Shown here piece after piece: positions 1-13,900 of a DNA stretch of 64,000 bases (positions within the stretch are counted from its first letter, which is position 1; each line of letters opens with the position of its first letter). A program made the translations under genes and the position numbers. Where the stretch lies: the NCBI RefSeq assembly GCF_965638725.1, contig NC_134974.1, positions 806,001 through 870,000 of the forward strand, in the 5' to 3' direction. The notes beneath the pieces were generated by a model, which was not told where the DNA came from, did not search any database, and saw only the letters and a list, made by a program, of their open reading frames with translations. The stretch comes from Aptenodytes patagonicus (taxonomy: Eukaryota > Chordata > Aves > Sphenisciformes > Spheniscidae).

Positions 1-19
1 CAAGTAACAAATCCTGCAG

Positions 20-3000
20 GAATGAGCGATCCCTTCAGGAGAAGCTAGAGATCATGACCAACGAAGGGCTGCTTCTCGCTGTCAAGGTGTTCCTGGACTG
101 GCTGAGGACAAACACGGACCTCATCATCATGTGTGCTCAGGTGGGAACTGTGCTCGGTGTTCGGTCCAAGGCTGCGTCTGTTCGGTTCCCCTGGGCTGGG
201 ACGATAGGGGCATATTGAAACTGCTGTCCCAGTCCTGGACAGAAGGTGATGTTAAATACCCCACCAGCTGAATTAAGATAATCTTGTCCTAAGAAGTGTA
301 GTAGTTTACTCTTTATAAAGCATTCTGAGGTCTGTGAAAGATGCTGGAAAGCCCAAGCAGCCTGGTTATTGCATACATCTGCATTGATGTTTTCTGTGGC
401 CTTCTGTGTTTTGTTCCTGCAGAGCTCTCAGAGCCTGTGGAATAGGCTGTCTGTGCTCCTCAACCTTCTGCCTTCTGCTGCAGACCTGCAGGAATCAGGT
501 ACTGGAAAAGGAAGTGGCAATGTAATGTTTCAGCAAGCCTAGTCATCAGTGATTTCCATGGTGTGTGATAGATCCTGGGGTGAGAGATTTGCCAGTAGCA
601 GTTTGCTTATAAGCACAATGGGAAGCGACACCATGCCTGTGTTGTTGTTTTTGTGTTTAAACACCATTCCAGTTAAATACTGTCCTGTAGACTTTAGCTC
701 TATTAATGCATTATATATGGCTGACAATATACTGAAACACTCGCACCTGTGTGTGTGAAATCCTTGTGTGGCCAACATGATTGTAATTAACTGTCAAGAC
801 CATAAGTAAGAGTATGATTTTTCACGGCGATCGTGGAAACTAGTTTTGAAGCTCCAAATGCTTGTGATGTGCCCTGTACCTCAGCCTAAAGAACCCCGTG
901 ATTCATGAGAAGCATAGTTTAAACAGGGATGCTTGTCTGTTGGAATGAATGGGAAAGCTAACTTCCAAACTAGAGTTTTTTCTGAAGTGGTGCACCTTAG
1001 CAGGTTGTTGGGGACAGTTACTTTTTATGTTGTGGGTGGCCTTTTTGTTCCTCCTTCAACACGTGTTCACAGTACATGTGTAATTTAAAACCTTTGCCCT
1101 CGATCATTACAGGTTGCGTGCCTTAAAGCAGTTTTCCTCTTTGTCCCCACATCAGTTGTTTAAGTCACCATATATTGCTGTGCACCTCCTCCATCCTCTC
1201 CAGGGCTGGCCCTATGTAATGAAGTCAAGGACATTCTGAGTGGCGCTGAGCTCCCAGACCTGAAAGCCAACTTGCTGCTCCCAGAAGATGTGGCCCTGCG
1301 AAATCTTCCCCCTCTGAAAAATGCACACAAGAGGTTTAACTTTGAGCAGGACCGGCCCATTTTCTCAGCAGTTGAGGAGGTGAGTCAGGGTAAATCGCGA
1401 ATCTCGGCACAAGCTGCATTTACCTTTCTGGAGGTGCAGCCTGTCTTAGCTGTGCAGATGAAGATCTAGTTCTTTCTTGCCAAAAAAGACCCCAAACTGA
1501 TTCAAACTTTTGAGTCTGAGATGGGCTCATGTTATTGGTGGTTGCTGCAGTCGTTTGTCTATCCAAAAATCAGTGTTCAAAAAAATTGCCTTGCCTTCCC
1601 TTCCCTGTCAGTCATTATGAAAGGAAGTACAGTCACATGTTGACAGCTTTGCTGCATGAAGTCTCCTGACCTCCCTGGCTGGGCAGAAGCGTTGTTATCT
1701 CTGCCCTGCCTTGAATGAAGAGAATTTGATTGGAGCTGCAGGATACTTCCTGTGATCCTTCTCTAGCAAATGCAAAAGTTGGTGAGATCTCACTTCATGT
1801 GGCACTCTGTGCCCTCGTAGAGCACTTCTGCCTGTTTTCCCAAGCACAAAGGGCCAAGGTGATCGTTTCTGGGTAGCGGAGGTGTGCAGAAAAAGGCAAT
1901 TGTTCTTCTCCTGTCTTGCCTTGCTAGACCAATCTGATTCCTTTGGAGTGGGGAATATATTCCATCTTCTGCCTTGATTTAAGGGCGCTGTTCTGATGCG
2001 TGACGTGAGACCCATGTTTGTTAAATCACAGTCCAGCCGGCTGAGGTCTTGAATGTCATCTCAAGCTGCTGGGGCAGCTGGAGCAAAGTGCAGCAATCTC
2101 GCATCCCACGTGAGCTCACCTTTTGCTGCCTTTGCTCAGCAGCCCAGCCAAGAGAAGTGCCTGCCCCAAAATCAGATATAGATTGTTGTTTTGTTTGATT
2201 CCTTTTCCCAGCACTGGGGGCTTGACCAGAGATTTATGGGGGAGAGCCTGTTGATGTTTTCTGAGGTTTTCTTGAGTTGGGGAAGCCCAGACTGCAAGCA
2301 CTTCTAAGCTTTCTGGCCAAGTGTAGGCTTTCCTGCAGCCCTCTCCTGCAGTCTTTGTCTTCAGAAGCACATTTCCATCAGAAATGTTTCCTTTGGATTT
2401 TTTTTTTTAATAGCAGTTTCTGCCTTTTCCAAAAGCGTGCAGGGTCGGAGCTGGCTCAGGCTACAACCCCCATGGGGAGACATGGCTAGTGATTGCCTGT
2501 CTGCTTCTTTGCAGTCTGTTGTTCGGATTTGCTGCATTCGGAGCTTTGGCCACTTCATAACCCACTTGCAAGGCAGCATCCTGCAGTTCAACTCAGAGCT
2601 TGGGATCTTCATCAGCATAGCACAGTCGGAGCAAGACAACTTGCTGCACCAGGCCCAAGCCCAGTTTCACATGGTGAGTTGGCAGAGGTGGGCTAATTCT
2701 CTGTACTTGGCACAATTTCCTGTAGATTACTGTTAGATTGTAACTGTAATCACAGATCTTTGGTGGGAGATGAACGTTTTGCTCCGTAAAGCTACTCAGG
2801 TGTCCCCTTTTCACCCTGTTTGTGGAAGCATGTGCTAGTGTCAGCTTGTGTGCTTCCTGCTAACTGATACGGAAGTTTGTTTTTGTAACTAGGCTGCAGA
2901 GGAAGCTCGTCGGAACAGGCTAATGAGAGATATGGCTCAGCTTCGACTGCAGGTAGGAGATGCTGGTTCCTGAAAACTGGCAGGGTAGTGGCTGAGATGT

Positions 3001-6000
3001 CTGAAAGTAGGAAAGGAAGGGGGAGCTCTCTGCTCCCATCCCACACGTAGGCAGTAAGTCTGTTCTGCAAAGACAGAATCATAGAATATCTCAAGTTGGA
3101 AGGGACCTATAAGGATCATTGAGTCCAACTCCCTGCTCCTTGCAGGACTACCTAAAACTAAACCATATGCCTAAGAGCATCGTCCAGACACTCCTTGAAC
3201 TCTGACAGGCTTGGTGCTGTGACCACTTCCCTGGGGAGCCTGTTCCAGTGACCGACCGCCCTCTCAGTGAAGAACCTTTTCCTAATGTCCAATCTGAACT
3301 TCCCCTGACGCAGCTTCATTCCATTTCCTCGTGTCCTATCGCTGGTCACCAGAGAGAGGAGATCAGCACCTCCCCCTCCACTGCCCCCCTTGAGGAAGAT
3401 GTAAACTGCGATGAGGGCACCCCTCAGCCTTCTCTTCTTCAAGCTGTACAAGCCAAGTGACCTCAGTCGCTCCTCCTAAGTCTTGCCCTTGAGACATTTC
3501 ACCATCTTGGTCGCCCTTCTCTGGACACACTGTAATAGTTTGATGTCCTTCTTACATTGAGGTGCCCAAAACTGCACACAGTACTCCAGGTGGGGCTGCA
3601 CCAGTGCAGTGTAGAGTGGGACAGTCACCTCCCTCTGACTGCATCCAGCCCTCTGCTTCATGTGCTGGGAGGTTGGAAGGACCTGACGGAGCTTTGCAGG
3701 GCGAGTCTTGCCCTGTTTGATTGTTTGCTTCAGCATAAATGTGAAGCAAGTGTCTCTACATGTGTGTTTTTTTCAGCTGGAGGTTTCTCAGCTGGAGGGA
3801 AGTCTCCAGCAGCCCAAAGCGCAGTCAGCCATGTCACCTTATCTTGTCCCGGACACCCAGGCCCTCTGCCAGCACCTGGCTGTTGTCAAGCAGCTGGCCA
3901 CCAGCGGGAGGTTCATAATCATCATCCCTCGAACAGGTATGGGGACTCCATGTCAAATAACTGAGCCTCTCTTCCCTTCGTTCCCTCCTTGCTAGGAAGC
4001 AAGCCCTGTGGGCCAAGATGGTGGCTTTCTCTCCTGCTGCTGTTGTCCTTTACTTCGGCTGGAGCAGCTGAAACGCTGTTTCCACATGTCGCTTTTGGGG
4101 CCTGTTTTATGTGTGGCCCATGCTTGGAATCTAACATCGTGTATCGAAGAACAGCTGGAAAGAGAGAGGCCCTGTTCACCCTCTGCTTCGTCTGCCTCCT
4201 GTGGCAGCCACTGCTGCTGTGCATCAGAGACAGTTCAGTGGGATGAGGAATTCTTGACACATCTGGATTAGTTTGCAGCAGTATAGCTGTAAGCCAGATG
4301 TTTTTGTTTCTTTTTTTTTCTGTTAGTGATTGATGGCTTAGACTTCCTGAAAAAGGAGAACGCAGGTGCTCGGGACAGCATCCGGTATCTGGAGGCAGAA
4401 TTTAAAAAGGGAAACAGGTGAGAGTGGGAGAGCGATGCGATTTGCCCTTGCTTTTGGAATGGGTATATTCTGGGGTGGAAGAAAATGTCCATGGTGGGAG
4501 CAGCCTGTGCATCCCTTGGAGCAGAGTGAGGAGTGGGCCAAGGGAAAAGCCAGGCCTCAGGAATGCACTTGGCAAGAGGGAAGGTGGTGAAGTAACAGAT
4601 TTGGCATCTGGTTCTCCAGATACGCTTGTAGTTGCTGCTCGGCCATGAAATGTAGCTGCTTCTGAGGAATGGAGGGAGTGGCATCTCTTTATCAGTGTAT
4701 AAAACTGAGCAGTACCTTTTACTGATGCACTGGGAGTGCTGGCAGAGCTGTACGGCATTATTGCCCAAGTTAGCTGTAGAAGGACAAACAGCTGCGCTTC
4801 TGTGAAGACAAACTGCATCTTCAAGGCCTATGTCAGGGCTGGTGGGCCACTTGTGGTTTTGTGAACCGCACGTAGCGATGATGAGGAGGAGACAGGGGAG
4901 GTGATCTAAGGGACCTTACAGGGGATTCCTTGGGCAGGCCTTTGGGTGTTACTTTGGTTGATAAAAGCCAGCGTTGCGAAAGGGTCCTGCAGCATCTGGT
5001 AGTCACGCAGCAGTGCTGTAGAGCACTGACTTCAGTCTGTGTGATGGTCTCCATGTGAGCTCAGTGACTCTGATCTTTCCTTAGGTACATTCGTTGCCAG
5101 AAAGATGTTGGGAAGAGCTTTGAGAGGCATAAATTGAAGAGACAAGATTTAGATGCCTGGTAAGATTACAGCATCTGGAGATGTCTGAGCCTGATTCCCA
5201 GCAGGCAGGTGGCTTTGGGGAGAGGTGTTAGCACTGGGACCCATCATGCAGCTTGCTTGATTTGGTGCTCTATGTGAGTAATTATAAAATTCCTTAGAGA
5301 GGGTGTTAGGGCATCCATCCATCTGTGCATCTCACATAGCACCAAACACTTGGTGCTAAGAAGGGTCTCAGAAAAGCCTTCAACAGGCGCCAGAGAAACA
5401 GTCCTGCTTTCCACATGTTCTCCTGAGCATATGTTTGCACAAACAAGTGGTCTTCCCTCTGACTTTCCCCTTTGTTTCTCTTCTTGCATCTGTCTGGCAG
5501 GAATCTCTATAAAATACTGGACAGCTGCAAACAACTGACAGTGTCCCAAGGAAGCGGGGAGGACGACACCACAGGAATGGTCACCATCATCACGGGCTTT
5601 CAGCTGGAGGACCCAAGCACGTTCTCGGTGCCCATGCAGGTCAGTAGCTCTTTGGCTGGCTGAGCTGAGCCTTTCTGCTTCCTAGCAAGATTAAAATCTG
5701 GCTGATTGGCAAGGGATTTTTTTTTTTTTAAATGTTTTCTGCCTTGGGTAATAACTGTCCTGGATTTCCCAAATTTAGTTTATAAGTCGTGGTTCCTATT
5801 TCCTTGAAGGCCCCTTGATCTGTCATGCTTTTGTGGTGCAAAGTGTCCTGGGGGAGGTAGGAGAAGTAATTTGCATGTCTGTGCAGGCCTCTCATGCCAG
5901 AGCAACTTTAGCATGAAGGAGAATTGGGCCTTTTAGCCATGACAAACTCTGCCAGAGAATCTCCAAGTTGTGAAGGGCAGTCCTCTTGACAGGGCAAGAA

Positions 6001-6114
6001 AAAAATAACCTGTTTTGTCTCTGCTTGCAGTCTGCCATCCAGGCAGCCGCCAATGCCAGCGTAGAAATAAAAAATGTTCTGGAGTTCTACAAGCAGTGGA
6101 AAGAGATGGGCTGA
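20..6114 (+). CDS. SMG5: SMG5, nonsense-mediated mRNA decay factor (3' part, ten exons)
   Basis: SMG5 pairs with SMG7 on phosphorylated UPF1 and drives dephosphorylation and decay of nonsense-containing mRNAs in the cytoplasm. Ten coding exons are readable with GT/AG borders and matching phases: 20-140, 423-498, 1204-1379, 2515-2673, 2893-2952, 3777-3936, 4327-4417, 5085-5159, 5501-5639 and 6031-6114 (stop TGA). They give about 379 residues of the C-terminal part. The peptides [73 protein letters not shown] and FYKQWKEMG closely match vertebrate SMG5. The part after about 3777 is the PIN domain, which in SMG5 is known to lack a full catalytic acidic set. The gene starts upstream of the window. 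A CR1 lies in the intron between 2952 and 3777. Introns are short, as usual on bird microchromosomes. Confidence 0.97.
3072..3736 (-). mobile_element. CR1 LINE, 5'-truncated, in SMG5 intron
   Basis: On the minus strand this reads as the 3' end of CR1 ORF2 and its 3' UTR. Peptides such as [19 protein letters not shown] and [10 protein letters not shown] are typical CR1 C-terminal reverse-transcriptase region. The left edge (3072) has the CR1 3' end, the reverse complement of ATTCTATGATTCT. The frame is broken and the tail is diverged (an interrupted octamer), so it is older than the copies at 24130 and 33139. The right edge is uncertain: typical CR1 similarity fades near 3650. Confidence 0.88.
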
Positions 6115-9100
6115 TGTTCAGAAAGGCATCGGGTTGGTGTACCTTTCTCTCCCCCTCTCGGAACGTGCAGCGTCTGAACGAAGGAAACAAAAATCTGGGT
6201 GACACTTAGACACGAAGAAGCAGCAGCAGCAACAATAACAAAAATATCTACCAAAAAAAAAAAAAAATCCAATTTGGGCACGCACACAGACACCCTCCAC
6301 CTGTATCCTGACCAGACGGCTGTACATCTCCGACGGCGCCAACTGCTCTGAGAAGAGAGAGGCACCTCGGCACGGCCGAGGCAGAGCTCTGCCCTTCTCC
6401 CAGTCGGCAGAGATGGGCGAGAGACGGGCAGTCATTCATTCCCCCCTCATTCCTCCCCAAAGCTTGCTTGGTCATCTGAAATGGGCAGGCGGCTTCTAAA
6501 GCGTGGACTTTACTTAAATGAAACCAAACCAGCGCAGCAGAAATGGAGCCCTCTTAGCTTGGGAAAGAAGATCCAAGGAGTGTTTAGCTCTTGTTTGGCA
6601 ATCTGGTGACAGGAAAGCAGATATTCTTCCCCCCCCCCCCCCCTTTGAATTAATTATTTTTCAAGGGTTTTTTCCTTTTAATTCTTAGTTTTTATATATA
6701 TAAATAATATTAAAAAAGAAAAAGTGGAGTTCCTTTGGGGTTCTGGATACTCTTCCAATGTCAGAGAGAAAAGGAAACAATTATGCTATTTAAAAGGGGG
6801 GGGGAAAGCTCTTAATATAATTTTTTTTCTTTTTTTTTCTTTGAACAAGCATATTTATTTCCTTTCCCTGTCCCCCATGGAGCGGGCTCAGTGCAAAGGG
6901 ATGTTGGCCTGCAAGGAGAGAGCAGTCTGAAGTGCCCCGATGGGCTTGGTGCACATTCTTGCTCTCCTTACAAGCTGCATGCTTCATGAGCAGCAAGAGA
7001 TTGGCCAAGCTGCTTGAGAGAGGTGAAAAGGACGCTCTTCCTCCTTCCCCAGTCCCTCCCGCTTCTTTGCTTCCAGCATTAGACCTTGGAGAAAAGGAGT
7101 AGAATCCAGCAGAGTTGCTCGAAGAGAGAGGAGAGCCGTGTGGGATTTAAACACTGATAAGGCTCAACCACTTGGCTTGAGTGCTGTGACCCTGGGATGG
7201 AGCAGGTATCTCCGAAGGATCCAATGCCTCCTCTTTCCCCCCCCCCCCCCCTTCTCTTTTTTCCCTTTTTTTTTCTTTTCTAAATCTTGCAGTGAGGTGT
7301 GGAGGAGGAAGGAGGATCTCAAAGCCATTATCTCTTCTGCTGGTTGTTCCAACACACCACTGCTGCTATGCCATGCTAGAGAGGGTGGCAGAACTTGAGT
7401 GTTTGTATCCCCCCTCCTCACATCCCTCCAGGGAAGGCAAAGGCAGCGCAGTGACTGCCGCTGCCCAGGACTGAGCTCACAAACCGTTGTGCTTTCAGCA
7501 TCCCAAAAAGAAGGGATGATGCTACCTGGACGGATGCTGGAAGAGCTAATTCCCCATGTGACCTGTGAGGGACCTTTCAGACCTCCATCCTGACAGCATC
7601 TCAAGCAACCTGTGTCTGACATCCTGTCACACGTTGATGCTTGGAAATGAAGAAATGGGTTGCTCCAGGACAGCAGAGCGGTGGGAGATAGGCTGAACGG
7701 CCTCTTTTTAGTTCATCTGTGTCAATGTACTCAAGAAACAGATGTCTCCATCCACATGAACTAACAGCAGCTATGCAAGTAAAAACCACTAGTCTTCTAT
7801 GTTTGTGTGTTTTTTCCCATGGGCCAGCCAGAAGCTGCTACGAAAGGGGCATAATACGGAAAGACAAGTAACATACTCCAATCTATGCAGACTTCCTAGC
7901 ATGATGCATTGTACTGGAGTGGCAGGATGTTCCTTGTTTTCAGGTAAAAACTAAAAAAACCAGCACAAGTCCCAGAGGATTCATTTATATTCCAATTTCA
8001 GTTCCTTTGCAGCATGCAGCCTCGTAGCACAGCAGAGAGAAATGCTGAGCTTTAAGTTACAGCTGGAGCTGGCCCTACCAGGTCCATACCTTGTGGTCTG
8101 AAAGGCAGGTGGAGGGGGTAGGGTGGCACGGTTTCCCTACAGGTTTTTCTTTTTGCAGCTTCTCCTGAAACTCACGGTGCTTTTCTAGGCTAAGCCAAGG
8201 AAACAACATAAGCAGAACAGCAGGTCAAAGACTCTGGCTCATCTTGGGTGTTCATAGAGGTCTAAGATGGGCTGTGAAGTTTGTCAGTCACTCTTTCCTC
8301 CAGTGCTGCCAGTGTTTTTATTTGAAGCCATTTGTTTGTCTAGCTTGTTATTTTTGTTTGATGGGGTGGGAAAAGAAAAGAGGATCGCCTTGTGGGACTT
8401 GTCCTTCAGTGTATGACCCAGAGCAATGTGGTGAAGTGGAGAGCAGAGTCACCTCCCCTTCTGCCCCTCCGTTAACTTGGAGAGTGCTGCTCAGTTATGC
8501 TGAAATACGCTCCTTGTTCAGTGGAAGCCTGGCTCAGTGGGATGGATAGCTGGTGGACTGTGCTGCTTCAGAAAACCGTCCACCTCCTTACTGCAAAGCA
8601 CATCAGAAGGGTCTGCAGGCTGCAGCTCCCTTCTGGAGGTCTGCTTGAGCTGAAGCCTGGTTGTGTTTGCAGTCCTGAGAGGCCTAATTGTCATTCCCTT
8701 CTGGCTGCACAGTGCAAATTGCGCACTTGGGGTCGGTAAAGAAAAGAGCGTTGCTTGGCTGAAATCAAAACAGCGAGGAGCTGGAGGCATTCCTCAGCTT
8801 TGCTCTGGGCCAGGTATTCCCGTGGCCACAGCTGGATCTTGAGGGGAGAAAAGAGCAATGCAAATAAAGCAGCAACCAAAAGGGAATGCCTGTCATGCCG
8901 ATCATGAGTGTCTCGGTTCGTACAGCTCCCCAGGCTGCCGGTGGTGCAGAGTGAGAGCTGGGAGCCAAGTGCTGTGGGGTCAGGGCAGCAGATGAGGTTG
9001 GTGCTGTCACTGAACAGGGTGGGAGCAAGGGGTCACAGTCCAGTGCAGAAGATGGGCTAACACAGTCCATCCATGTCCTGAATCAGACTGATGGCTTGTT

Positions 9101-10970
9101 TGGGCTGGACACGGAAGGCAGTTTAAGAACAAAAGTAAATAAACTTGACATTTCTGTAACAAGAGGTTGGCTGAGCTGCAGTGAGCCCAGGCCACCCCAC
9201 ACGGTGAAATCAGAGGGCTTCTTTCTAAAAGGCAGCAGGGCTGCTGCCTTACTTTCCTCGTAACCATCCCTTAGTAACTGACCTGGTCTCCTGAGGGATT
9301 GTTTTAATATTACCCTGAAGTTTTGCACACCTGGAGAGGAGGAAAAGGCCCCTTCAACAGTGAATCTGAACTGCCCAGTGGCATCTTTCAGCACATCATA
9401 CCTCTGGGCTGAGCGGGGTGGGATAGTAACCTTTTAAAAAAGGCACCTGAAAGATCCCTGTGCTACCCTGCTTCCTCTCCAGAACATGCAACTATGGTTG
9501 AGGACCTGATGAATTTTTCTTTTGGGATGCACGTCCCCAGTCAGAGATACATGAAGCTGAAAAAGTGGGAGACTTCAAAGCTCCGGAACAGCGCAGCTGC
9601 AAAGCGGCCTCAGGGAAGATGGCAAGCTGTGTCCTCCGGCAAGTGTTGCCTTCTAATGGGGGTTCAACTTGACGTCTTTAAGATTGGGGTAAAGGAAGAC
9701 ACTTCTTAGCCCCAATCCCAGCACTCATGATGAGTTGGAGTCTCCTCCCTGGGTATAAATTGATACAGATCTGCTGCATCTAAGGGCTTGTGCCAGTTTG
9801 CCCCACACGGGATTTGGTGCATCGCTTCCAAATCCCAACTGAGAAAGCCAAAAGCAGGAGGCTGGTTTCCCCGGCCTGTTGTGTTCGTTGTGGTTGCTGA
9901 TGCTAAGCAGTTCTCCAGGGCTAAAGAAAACTTGAAGGTCAGTGGGGAGGCTCCATGTATCCTGGCTTACTGCTCTGCCCATGGCTCCTGAGCGCTGTGG
10001 CTGGGGTTTCCCAAGAGCTCGCCGCAGCATACTCATGCCAGCCTGAGAGCGCCGCAAACTGACTTGCCAAGCTAGCGTCATGCAACGATTGAGCCACGTG
10101 AAAGCCAGCTCTGGTCCACTGCTAATCCCTATGGTGCCATTTCTGGACCAACTCAAAGCTTGCTGAGACATGCTCCAAGCTAGTCCCGTAAAGCCCACTG
10201 TACTGGGAAGGAGAGCAAAAAGAAAAACAATCTTGTGGGCAGAAAGCATTGTTTTTGTGTGTTTCTTGGTTTTGGGTTTTCTTTTCATTACCACCATGTT
10301 GAGCTCTCGGAAGTTTATGGGCTGCCCCTAAGCTGGGAGAGCGCAGGTTTGCAGTGGTTGAGGCTTGCTGGGTTTCCCGTGGAGGCAGCACAGGGGCCAG
10401 GGCCTGTCCCCGTGCCATGGTTGGCGGACACGGTCACTCTGGTCCTTGTTGGACTTCTGCTCAGTGGTTTTCATGGGCTGTGCCAAGCGACTCTTCCTTC
10501 TGCTCCCATCCTTGCTCGGCTCAATGCCACCTGCAATGCCTTGGATTTTTGCTTGCATCTTAGATCTTCTTTTTTTTTTTTTCTCCTTCTCCTCCTTCTT
10601 GATGTCTAGCAGAGCTAGCCAGTCTGGCTGGGGCAGAAAATAGGGTGGGGAAAACGGGGTGGCCGTGAGAATGGAGAAAGGAAGGGGGGCCGGCCCAGGA
10701 TCCCCGTGTCGCTGGTCCTGCCTCTGTCAGGGAGAGGACTGTTGCTTGGTTTGAGGCGAGGGACAATCATCTCTCCCTCAGTCCTTTTGTAGCACAAAAA
10801 AAAGCCCAGCCTGTGGATTTGTGCTCAGATAGCTCTTGCTGGGGGACCAACGGGATGGCTGTTGGACCCCAGCTGGGACAAGGAGGAGCTCGGGGGCTCT
10901 CACAGCATGTGTCTTGACTGTGATCCGAACACATTGACTAGCTTAATAAAATACAAGATGTTTGTACCTC
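6115..10970 (+). other. SMG5: SMG5 3' UTR (about 4.9 kb)
   Basis: No coding signal is seen between the SMG5 stop and an AATAAA at 10945-10950, which is followed by T/G-rich sequence as expected for a cleavage site near 10970. Two earlier AATAAA hexamers, at 8863-8868 and 9138-9143, could give shorter mRNAs. An AT-rich stretch lies at 6650-6720 and poly-C runs at about 6630 and 7240. Assigning the whole stretch to one UTR is inference; it could also hold a separate non-coding transcript. Confidence 0.6.
10945..10950 (+). promoter_or_regulatory. SMG5: Distal poly(A) signal of SMG5
   Basis: Canonical AATAAA followed within 30 bases by a T/G-rich element. It is the last such hexamer before the GC-rich intergenic DNA ahead of PAQR6. 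Confidence 0.55.
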
Positions 10971-13900
10971 TTCTTTCGTGGTGATTCGTAGCCCAGCCCG
11001 TGTTTCTCCTACACAGCTCCAGAGACGGGTACATTTTTGATATGTGAATCCACCCTCAAAGGTATGCTTTGCTGACCAAACTTTCTGCTTTTCAGAAAAA
11101 AAAGCTTTGCCATTCCCAACCCCTTTGAATGTTACCTGTCTCGGGTGAAGGAAGGCAGAGCCTTGGTTTGCTTTTGATTTGATAGGATGAAATGTAGGTG
11201 GGTCCCTTCCTTATCCCTGTAACAGGAATAGTATTTCCTTTGTTCTTTTCCCCTTTGCTCACTGCCTTTGTGGCTCAGGATGAGTTTGTCCTCTTGCCAG
11301 GACTCTGCATGTTGCTGCCCACAGGAGCATCCCCAACGCCGGCAACGTTGGGATCAGCAGAAATAACCACCGTGGTTATTGGGCGGCTTCTCAGCTCGGT
11401 TTTAAAAGGGGGTTTGGAAAGTATACATTTTTAAAAATGTGCAACTTTTAAGTGTTAATTTGAAGTGCCTTTAAGAGGCTTGGTTTCAGGGCCAGAGCTG
11501 GGTAGCACACTTGAAGTCAGGCTCTGAGGGTCCAGGCCAGGCACTGGTGACTAGGGAAGCCGCAGGGCGGTGTTTTATAGGGGAAGAAGAAAAAAAAAGT
11601 CTTCCATTCCCTGTATTCATTCACACCAAAGCTCCTCTATTTGCTCTGCTAGTGGAAAGTATTGAGCCAGGCACCGATATAATTTCCTCTCCCTCTCCAG
11701 TTCTTCGGAGGCTGCCAGCAGTGGGAATGTCGGAGAGGGAGGTTGTGAAAAGGCGAATCCGGCTTTCAGTCCCTAGCGGAACAATAGGCTGTGGGCAACC
11801 TCTTCCCACGGGGCGAGATGTGCCTTGCGTCCCAATGCCGCTGCCTGCAGTGGCACAAAAGGGACCTGTCACTGCCGGCTCTGTCCCCTCCAAAGGGGCT
11901 GGAAATGCCTCTTGCGCCTCGAGAGGGCTGTGCCAAGATGCTGCCCAGCATTAATGGCCCTGGCGGGGGCTGCGGCTGCGCTACCTGCCCTGTTAACAAA
12001 CTCTCTGTGCCTCTGTTTTCAGTCGGCGTAGGCACCAGCGTAGGCTGCAAGGGGTGCCCCAGCGGTGTGGGTCCGGCCCACACCCCTCGCGCTGGAAATG
12101 AACCGAGGGGTTTTCTCCCACAAAATTGAAGCGGGACAAAAGCCTTACAACACTGATCAAGAGCTGGGACTCCTGGTCCTGCTCATTGGGGTGCCAAGTT
12201 CTCAGAAAGCTGCAGGAGCCTCCCCCTCTCCAGTCCCGCTCACCAGCCATTCCCCTCCCTCTCCGCACCTCCGCTTCCCACCTCTCCCTGCACAGAGATG
12301 TGATTTCCCTGCCCCCGGTACATCCCCACCCAGGGTTTGCTGTGCTTCACGCAGGTTGTTTTGGAGGGGCTTTTCAGCACCGGGGCCTGCATCCCTGTGT
12401 AGATACGGCAGGTCCCTTTGCAGGCAGGCAATGAGGCCCCAAACCCTCCCACCGCCCTCCTGGCAACGCTGACCGGAGAAATGCGGCTTCCCCTTGGCTG
12501 GGGCTGCTGGTGCACCAGAGCCCTGTATGCAGAGCAGCCCCACGCCTGCGGCTCTTCCTACCGAGCGTGGTGGATTTGAGCTGCTTGTCCTGGGGCGCTG
12601 CGGCTCCCCGTGCTGTGCCCAGCACCCACGGCTGAGCTGGGAACATGAGCCCTCCGGGGGTAAATAAATCCCCAAAGACGGGGGCTTTGAAAGCATCAAT
12701 CCCGCTCACAGTTCGACCCTCCACCTCCTGAACAGTGACTGCATCCAACGGCAGCGTGGACGCCTCTGCTGGCATTTGCTCCCACGGACTGAGCCTGAGC
12801 CACCTCCAGCCCTCCTTGTGCCAGCGGGACACGGTCAGGTCAGTTGGGGATGTTTTCCCAAACTTGCTTTTGCTTTCTCCACCTCTCTCCATCTCCCAGA
12901 TCCCATCTGCAGCACTCGTGGAACCCCGTGGTGTAACCTGGCTGCTGTTTGCTGTGGGTCCCTATGTGGACCTGGCTCCATCACGCACCCCAGCTCTCCC
13001 AGCTGAAGAGCTCGTTGGCATTTCAAGTCTGATGCCCGGAGCCACTTTCCAATAGTCCCTCCACTGATGGAGGTGCATGTGCCCCTCCGGCAGCACACTG
13101 GAGGCAAACCCCACCCACGTACAGTGAGGAGTCTTGCCTCCGGGGGGGGGATTTTGGGGGGGGATTTCAGCCAAAGCAGGCAGCGAGGCCCGTGGCAAGG
13201 CAGGCGGCGTGTCCAGCACAAAGCTCTCTTTGAGCCGCTGCGGAGAGGCCCCGACTGCCCTTTCCGCCAATGAGCAGGAGCTGCCAGGGAGGGACCCGTT
13301 GGCCGCTCTCCACCACCACAGCCCGGGGAGGCAGCCGGGGAGAAGGGCAGCAAGCGGCAGTGGTGGGGCCGAGTCCCCCGGCCTGCGGTGGCAAGGAGGG
13401 GGCTCCGCAGGGCGGCTGGAGAGAGGGGGACGCCCAGCACGGCATCGCCCACCACCATCCCACCAGTGCTCCTCGCTGGCTCCGCGCTCCTGCTCCTGCT
13501 CCACGCAGGGTGGTGGGAGGTGTCTCCGGATGCTTTCGGGTTGTTTGGTTTTCTTCCTTTTTCTCCCCCCCTTCTAAACCACTGGGTGAGTTTTGGGCTG
13601 GGGGGTGGGTGGGGACACTCAGGACTCCCCTCGTGCTTTCCCTGTGCCGTGCCTCAGTTTCCCCACTGGGGAAACACTTGCCCAGCCGCCCAGTTCAGTG
13701 TCCAGCTTCATCCTGGCCCCTGCGTAACACAACCTCTCTGGCTGGGCCAGGGCTCGGGGAGCCTGCAAGGCGTCCATGGGGCTTTTCCCCCTCTGTGGTG
13801 GCCTGGTCCTAAGCCTGCGTCTACCAGGGACATCCCCAGAGCAGGTAAACAGGGTTGTGAGCCACCACGGGGAGGGGGGATGTGGTGGGACAGGGGACGA

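Noticed and set aside
3158-3451. 97-residue minus-strand frame with CR1-like RT peptide
   Set aside because: It is part of the degraded CR1 in the SMG5 intron, not a host gene.
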